Position numbers and translations under genes: made by a program
Notes under the pieces: generated by a model
Told to the model about the DNA's origin: nothing
The model's database searches: none
The model's input: the letters and a program-made list of their open reading frames with translations, nothing else
Origin: GCA-003244245 sp050700055
GTDB lineage: Bacteria; Actinomycetota; Actinomycetes; Mycobacteriales; Pseudonocardiaceae
Reading direction: 5' to 3'
Length of the DNA stretch: 64,000 bases
Assembly (NCBI GenBank): GCA_050700055.1
Contig: JBOHGE010000023.1
Coordinates: 1 to 64,000, forward strand
Part shown: one piece after another, positions 59,730 through 64,000 of the stretch
How the letters are laid out: each line of letters starts with the position of its first letter
Numbering within the stretch: the stretch's first letter is position 1

Positions 59730-60962
59730 GTGAGAAATGACGAGATTGTCGGCGGCTCAGTGCATCTGGGAGATCGCCTAGCGCGGCTGCGAAGGCTTGC
59801 TACCCTGAGTCAGGAAATCTTGTCGGAACGCTCCGGGATTTCCGTCGATGTGATCCGGAAGCTGGAGCAGCACCGTAAGCATTCGGTGCGACTGCCCACC
59901 TTGCACAAACTCGCCAGCGGCCTCGGGGTTGAGGTCACAACACTGTTGGGTGACCCTCCGGCGCTGTCGGCTGAGCAGGGAGAATCCCCCGCGCTGGTGG
60001 CTGTACGCCGGGCGATCATGCCATCTCCGCTGGCGTCGACACCGGAGCCCGACAGCGCTGAGCCGCTCTCCCTCGACCTGCTGAGGGCGGAGATCGCTGA
60101 CGGTTGGACGCTTTACCACGCGGCCGAGTTCGGGCAGTTGACGCGGTTGCTTCCGGAGATCATCGACGATGCCAGGATTGCTGTGGCGGTAGGGTCGGGA
60201 GAACAACGCGAAGCGGCACAGGTCGCTCTAGGCAAAGCTCTTCAGCTTGGCGGCCATCTGGCGATCAGGTTGGGCAAGACCGATCTAGCGTTGTCGAGTT
60301 TGGAAAGGGGACTGCGAGCGGCGGAGTCGGGAGACGATCCACTGCTGGCTCCGATGGTTTTTAATTCGATTGCCTGGGCGTATCAACGACAGAACCGCTT
60401 GGCTGACGCGCAGCGCCTCGCTGGTCATGTCGCGGATGGCGTCGAGCAAAATGGCCTTCGAACCGCGAATCAAATGCGGGTGTGGGGCGGCTTGTTGATT
60501 TCTGCGGCGACCAGTGCCGGACGAGAAGGCGATTACGAACAGGCCAGTGAAATACTCAAGGTTGCCGAAGCGGCAACATGCCGTCTTGCGACGCTTCCAC
60601 CGCCGGTCAATAGTAGATTTGTTTCGGTATTCAGTCGTTCTGCGGTGAGGATTGAGCGTGTCCGACTAGCAGTGCAGCATGGACAGCCAGATACCGCACT
60701 CTTCCTGGCGCGGGGTATCCGACTGAGTTCGGACACCCCGCCATCGTGGCGGACCTGGCTCATGCTGGACGTTGCCCGGGCGCGCACGGATGTCGGCGAC
60801 GTTGAGGGAGCGGTGAAGGCGCTCCAAACACTACAACGTCGTGCGCCGCAATGGATACGGCATCACACCCTGGCCGTAGCGATTGTGCGCGACCTGTGGG
60901 CAGGTCGGGCTCGGCCCCCGGGGCTGCGCAGGTTAGCGGAGATCCTTGGGGTCATTGACTAG
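59730..60962 (+). CDS. XRE-family transcriptional regulator with TPR-like C-terminus
   Basis: The 410-residue protein has an N-terminal XRE HTH (HLGDRLARLRRLATLSQEIL to RLPTLHKLASGLGVEVTTLL, residues 12-75) and a long helical region (QVALGKALQLGGHLAIRLGK, SLERGLRAAESGDD, GDYEQASEILKVAEA) of TPR type. It may control the two small genes downstream at 61140 and 61355, from which it is separated by 177 bp. Confidence 0.85.
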   Translation: MRNDEIVGGSVHLGDRLARLRRLATLSQEILSERSGISVDVIRKLEQHRKHSVRLPTLHKLASGLGVEVTTLLGDPPALSAEQGESPALVAVRRAIMPSPLASTPEPDSAEPLSLDLLRAEIADGWTLYHAAEFGQLTRLLPEIIDDARIAVAVGSGEQREAAQVALGKALQLGGHLAIRLGKTDLALSSLERGLRAAESGDDPLLAPMVFNSIAWAYQRQNRLADAQRLAGHVADGVEQNGLRTANQMRVWGGLLISAATSAGREGDYEQASEILKVAEAATCRLATLPPPVNSRFVSVFSRSAVRIERVRLAVQHGQPDTALFLARGIRLSSDTPPSWRTWLMLDVARARTDVGDVEGAVKALQTLQRRAPQWIRHHTLAVAIVRDLWAGRARPPGLRRLAEILGVID

Positions 60963-61139
60963 CGCAATGTCACCAAACTAGGACATTCCGTCCCTGTGCT
61001 GCCCAGTCTTGTCATGCCAAGCTCAGCTCCGTCGATCACTGGTCGCTTTTTGGCTGGGGTCGGCGACCTGCCTGGTCGTGCCCTTGTCACGCGCCGGGTG
61101 GGTCCCGCAAACAATTTTGGCGTGGGAGGGCGGTTATCG

Positions 61140-61358
61140 GTGGATACGATGATGCGGCGGAAGAATGAGCGGAACCCCTCACGGGGCCGGTTGGCCGTGG
61201 AGGGGCGCCGTACTGATGATGCGCAGGTGTGCACGTTGGTGATGGTGCAGGAGCTGGGTGGGCTGTGGGCGCTGTATCCCCATGGTGCCGGACGGCGCGG
61301 TGTGCGCCTGGCGCAGGTGGTGCGGATGGCTAAGGCGATCCTGGCGGGTGTGCGATGA
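61140..61358 (+). CDS. Small conserved-type protein of unknown function
   Basis: The 72-residue basic protein includes MMRRKNERNPSRGRLAVEGR, CTLVMVQELGGLWALYPHG and VRLAQVVRMAKAILAGVR. GTG at 61140 is placed about 8 bp after GGAGGG. The ATG of the next gene overlaps its stop (ATGA), so the two are translated together. No function can be assigned. Confidence 0.6.
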   Translation: MDTMMRRKNERNPSRGRLAVEGRRTDDAQVCTLVMVQELGGLWALYPHGAGRRGVRLAQVVRMAKAILAGVR

Positions 61359-61672
61359 GTATCGAGCTGGAAAGCGTTGACGCCGAGCGGCAGGGCGGCG
61401 GGTTGGCGACCGCAGAGCCGGTGCCGGTGCGGTGTGGGCGGGCGCTGCCGCGGATGCACCTGACCGAGCTGGACGTGACGGTCTCCCAACGCGAGCATCA
61501 CCGGCCGATCGTCACCGTGTGCGGTGCGACGAACGTCGCCGAACCCGATCCCGGGCTCTACGACTACGACGGCGATGAGGGCTGCGCTGGTTGTGCGGAC
61601 TGCTTTCGCTATTGCTCCAAGTGTGTGGATGCCGCGGTGCGCTGGTTGGCCCGGACTGATCCGCGTGGCTGA
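61355..61672 (+). CDS. Small cysteine-rich protein of unknown function
   Basis: The 105-residue protein has a C-terminal cluster GCAGCADCFRYCSKC (C-x2-C-x2-C-x3-C-x2-C) suggesting zinc or iron-sulfur binding, preceded by an acidic stretch YDYDGDEG. It overlaps the preceding small gene. Its partner or target is unknown. Confidence 0.65.
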   Translation: MSIELESVDAERQGGGLATAEPVPVRCGRALPRMHLTELDVTVSQREHHRPIVTVCGATNVAEPDPGLYDYDGDEGCAGCADCFRYCSKCVDAAVRWLARTDPRG

Positions 61673-61816
61673 GAGCCCCGACGTCCTGGCCGCGATGCGG
61701 CTGCTCGACGATTGTCTTGTTCTCGCGGCTCAGCGCGTTGATGACCGTCTGGTCGGAGGCGACGTAGGGGTAGGTGATGTCGTCCACCAGCACGGTGCCG
61801 GGTTCGAAGCCTTGTT
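61673..61816 (-). other. Possible coding remnant
   Basis: The minus strand reads EPGTVLVDDITYPYVASDQT then VINALSRENKTIVEQ, which has the composition of real protein but no recognisable family and no start or stop context. It adjoins repeat copy C exactly at its CTAG edge. Confidence 0.3.
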
Positions 61817-62035
61817 CTAGTGAGGCTGCGCCTCCGATTGCCGAGACGCGGGTCACCTTGATCAGTAAAGCGACGTGAGTCGCCATTCGGCTCCGAATAG
61901 CGGTCGGTGGCGGCTGTGAACCGCTATTCGGCTCCGAATGGCGACTCACGGTCACACTCAGCGGCTGGGAGGTGTGAGATGGGCGGGCATCGCGGGAGAC
62001 ATCTGCAAAACTCGGCTCAAGTGTCACGCTTCTAG
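61817..62035 (+). repeat. 219-bp CTAG-bounded dispersed repeat (MITE-like), copy C
   Basis: Same length and order as copy B: CTAGTGAGGCTGCGCCTCCG, TCACCTTGATCAGTAAAGCG, two ATTCGGCTCCGAAT palindromes, GGCTCAAGTGTCACGCTT, CTAG. Similarity to copy A continues for about 20 bp beyond the right CTAG (CGTCCAGGGGGCGCTAG). It lies 115 bp beyond the end of sigA, outside the dcw island. Confidence 0.9.
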
Positions 62036-62150
62036 CGTCCAGGGGGCGCTAGGGCGTCCGGTCATCGGCGTCGTGCACCATCGCTGCGCTGGGTTGGCGG
62101 CTGTCAGAGACCGGCCCGACCAGGGTCGGTGGCTCTTGAAGAGCCACCGA

Positions 62151-63710
62151 CTAGTCCAGGTAGTCGCGCAGGACCTGGGAGCGGGAGGGGTGGCGTAGCT
62201 TGGACATCGTCTTGGACTCGATCTGCCGGATCCGCTCCCGGGTCACCCCGTAGACTTGGCCGATCTCATCGAGCGTGCGGGGCTGACCGTCGGTGAGCCC
62301 GAACCGCAAGCGGACCACACCGGCTTCCCGCTCGGACAGGGTGGCCAGCACGGACTGGAGCTGGTCCTGCAGCAGGGTGAACGAGACCGCGTCCACCGCG
62401 ACGATGGCCTCGGAATCCTCGATGAAGTCGCCGAGCTGGGAGTCACCCTCGTCGCCGATGGTCTGGTCCAGCGAGATGGGCTCCCGGGCGTACTGCTGGA
62501 TCTCCAGCACCTTGTCCGGGGAGATGTCCATCTCCTTGGCAAGCTCCTCCGGGGTGGGCTCACGGCCCAGGTCCTGCAGCAGCTCGCGCTGGATCCGGCC
62601 CAGCTTGTTGATCACTTCGACCATGTGCACCGGGATCCGGATGGTGCGGGCCTGGTCGGCCATCGCGCGGGTGATGGCCTGGCGGATCCACCAGGTGGCA
62701 TAGGTGGAGAACTTGTAGCCCTTGGTGTAGTCGAACTTCTCCACCGCGCGGATCAAACCCAGGTTGCCTTCCTGGATGAGGTCAAGGAAGGCCATGCCGC
62801 GGCCGGTGTAGCGCTTGGCCAGCGAGACGACCAACCGCAGGTTGGCTTCCAGCAGGTGGTTCTTGGCGCGCTCGCCGTCGCGGACGATCCAGCGTAAGTC
62901 CCGGCGCAGCTGCGGGGACAGCTTCTCGGTCGGTTTCTCGGTCGAGTCCTCACCCCGGCGGACCCGCTCGGCGGCGTAGAGCCCGGCCTCGATGCGCTTG
63001 GCGAGCTCCACCTCCTCCTCGGCGTTGAGCAGGGCGACCTTGCCGATCTGCTTGAGATACGCGCGAACCGAGTCGGCCGAGGCGGTGAGCTCGGCGTCCT
63101 TGCGGGCCTGGCGCAGTGCCTCGGACTCCTCCTCGTCCCAGACGAAGTCCTCCGAGCCCGGACCGCTGGGCGCCCCCGGCTCCTCGGGGTCCGGAGCGAT
63201 CTCCTCGACCACGACATCCACATCGACTTCAACCTCGACGAGGTCCTCGACGCCCGGGCCGCTCTCGATATCGGGGGTCGCCACGTCGAGAACAGGCTCA
63301 GCCCCGTCGACGGGTTTGGGGACGGCCTTTGTGGCGCTGCTGTGGGCTTTGGAGCGGGCTCGGCCGGCACCACTTCTGCTGTTCTTCGGGCGACTCGTCG
63401 CGGCGGCTCCCTCCCGACCGGCGGAGCCGGACCCCACCGGGGTCAGGTCAGCGTCATGAGCTGTGCCGTTGGGGGGCGACGATGCAACGCCCCCGGACTG
63501 CGGGGTTGTGGGGCTCGGCGCGCTGACGCGACGGGATGCGGGCTCTGCGGCTGCCACGGACGGCCTTTCGAGACGGTCGGTGTTCGGGCGCTGGTTGGAG
63601 AATCGGGCTCCCGTCGGCGAGCCCGTCACTGGCGCGAGGGCCGGAGCCATTGAGGTCTGCCGGACTCCGGTGGTGCGATCAGCGTGCTCGGGGACGATGC
63701 CGTGTTCCAT
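62151..63710 (-). CDS. sigA: Primary sigma factor SigA (RpoD/HrdB type)
   Basis: The 519-residue sigma-70 has regions 1.2-2.4 (VRAYLKQIGKVALLNAEEEV, NLRLVVSLAKRYTGRGMAFL, YATWWIRQAITRAMADQART), region 3 and region 4.2 (GQVYGVTRERIRQIESKTMS), ending VLRDYLD. The first ~190 residues are a long Ala/Pro/Glu-rich extension, as in other actinobacterial SigA/HrdB. The gene stops with TAG, showing that TAG is a normal stop in this organism. Confidence 0.97.
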   Translation of the reverse strand: MEHGIVPEHADRTTGVRQTSMAPALAPVTGSPTGARFSNQRPNTDRLERPSVAAAEPASRRVSAPSPTTPQSGGVASSPPNGTAHDADLTPVGSGSAGREGAAATSRPKNSRSGAGRARSKAHSSATKAVPKPVDGAEPVLDVATPDIESGPGVEDLVEVEVDVDVVVEEIAPDPEEPGAPSGPGSEDFVWDEEESEALRQARKDAELTASADSVRAYLKQIGKVALLNAEEEVELAKRIEAGLYAAERVRRGEDSTEKPTEKLSPQLRRDLRWIVRDGERAKNHLLEANLRLVVSLAKRYTGRGMAFLDLIQEGNLGLIRAVEKFDYTKGYKFSTYATWWIRQAITRAMADQARTIRIPVHMVEVINKLGRIQRELLQDLGREPTPEELAKEMDISPDKVLEIQQYAREPISLDQTIGDEGDSQLGDFIEDSEAIVAVDAVSFTLLQDQLQSVLATLSEREAGVVRLRFGLTDGQPRTLDEIGQVYGVTRERIRQIESKTMSKLRHPSRSQVLRDYLD

Positions 63711-63777
63711 TGTAACGACTCTTCATTCTAACGACGCTGGTCGCCACCGGGAGTCCCGACATCGTGGATCCGTGCGC

Positions 63778-64000
63778 TCACCGCACGCGCCCTTCTGCGG
63801 CGGCTGCCGCGGCACCGACGATGCCGGCCTCGTTTCGCAATGCCGCCACCACCACTGGGGTTCGGCACTCCAGCAACGATAACCACTTGTCGGCCTTGCG
63901 GCTGATCCCGCCGCCCGTGATGATCAGATCCGGCCAGATCAGATCCTCCAGAGCCTGCAGGTAGCGGGATACTCGGGCCGCCCAATCCGGCCAGGACAGG
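63778..64000 (-). CDS. ppgK: Polyphosphate glucokinase, C-terminal part
   Basis: The leftward frame gives WPDWAARVSRYLQALEDLI, DLIITGGGISRKADKWL and VVAALRNEAGIVGAAAAA, the end of the ROK-family polyphosphate glucokinase found next to sigA in many actinobacteria. It phosphorylates glucose with polyphosphate or ATP. The 5' part is beyond the window edge. Confidence 0.88.
   Translation of the reverse strand, partial: LSWPDWAARVSRYLQALEDLIWPDLIITGGGISRKADKWLSLLECRTPVVVAALRNEAGIVGAAAAAAEGRVR

Overview
The window looks like chromosome of a high-GC actinobacterium, most likely of the Pseudonocardiaceae/Mycobacteriales type. The evidence is the very GC-rich coding, frequent GTG starts with ATGA/GTGA gene overlaps, the division and cell-wall order murD-ftsW-murG-murC-ftsQ ... 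ftsZ-yfiH-yggS-sepF-yggT-divIVA, an ileS-lspA-rluA-type block, a long acidic/alanine-rich SigA N-terminus, and a polyphosphate-glucokinase fragment. No tRNA, rRNA, integrase or CRISPR array was seen.

Layout. 1-5543: 3' part of murD (with an in-frame amber codon), ftsW, murG, murC, ftsQ. 5544-28868: an accessory island of about 23 kb wedged between ftsQ and ftsZ, which are normally neighbours. 28869-34077: ftsZ, yfiH, yggS, sepF, yggT, divIVA and a small membrane protein. 34112-42031: T-box-controlled ileS, a methyltransferase, a CPA-type antiporter, lspA, an RluA-family pseudouridine synthase and an unknown exported protein. 42420-49764: a compact class III lanthipeptide (SapB/AmfS-like) locus with LanKC, a 38-residue precursor, two ABC exporters and a LuxR-type regulator. 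50073-56998: biotin genes bioA, bioF, bioD with an acyl-CoA dehydrogenase and a SulP-carbonic anhydrase fusion between them. 57053-62035: a second, poorer accessory patch holding gene fragments, a TlpA-like lipoprotein, an XRE/TPR regulator and a 219-bp repeat. 62151-64000: sigA and the end of ppgK.

The island is the most unusual part. It carries (a) a DUF234-type ATPase; (b) a 50-residue Asp/Gly-rich peptide gene overlapping a protein-isoaspartate-methyltransferase-like (PIMT-like) gene, the arrangement expected of an aspartimide RiPP; (c) a VapBC pair with a nonsense mutation in the antitoxin; (d) a four-gene overlapping operon (phosphotransferase-like kinase, lactate/malate-dehydrogenase-like protein, HPr-kinase-like ATPase, DUF6879 protein) with a decayed copy of the (b) cassette directly upstream; (e) an HTH protein coupled to a family 25 glycosyltransferase, with a hexapeptide acyltransferase and an alpha/beta hydrolase; (f) an ATP-grasp RiPP (graspetide) cassette tgmA-tgmB-tgmC with its own PIMT-like enzyme; (g) two XRE-type regulators, one coupled to a frameshifted D-amino-acid oxidase; and (h) an RmlB-like sugar dehydratase just before ftsZ. 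Between them lie fragments of the same gene families, copies of a 219-bp repeat and several long perfect palindromes, so the region has been built by repeated insertion, duplication and decay.

Together the conserved genes make peptidoglycan precursors, the divisome and the polar growth scaffold. The accessory genes point to three peptide-modification systems within 50 kb, two of them pairing or combining with PIMT-like methyltransferases. All functions are inferred from sequence motifs read by eye; no database search was run.
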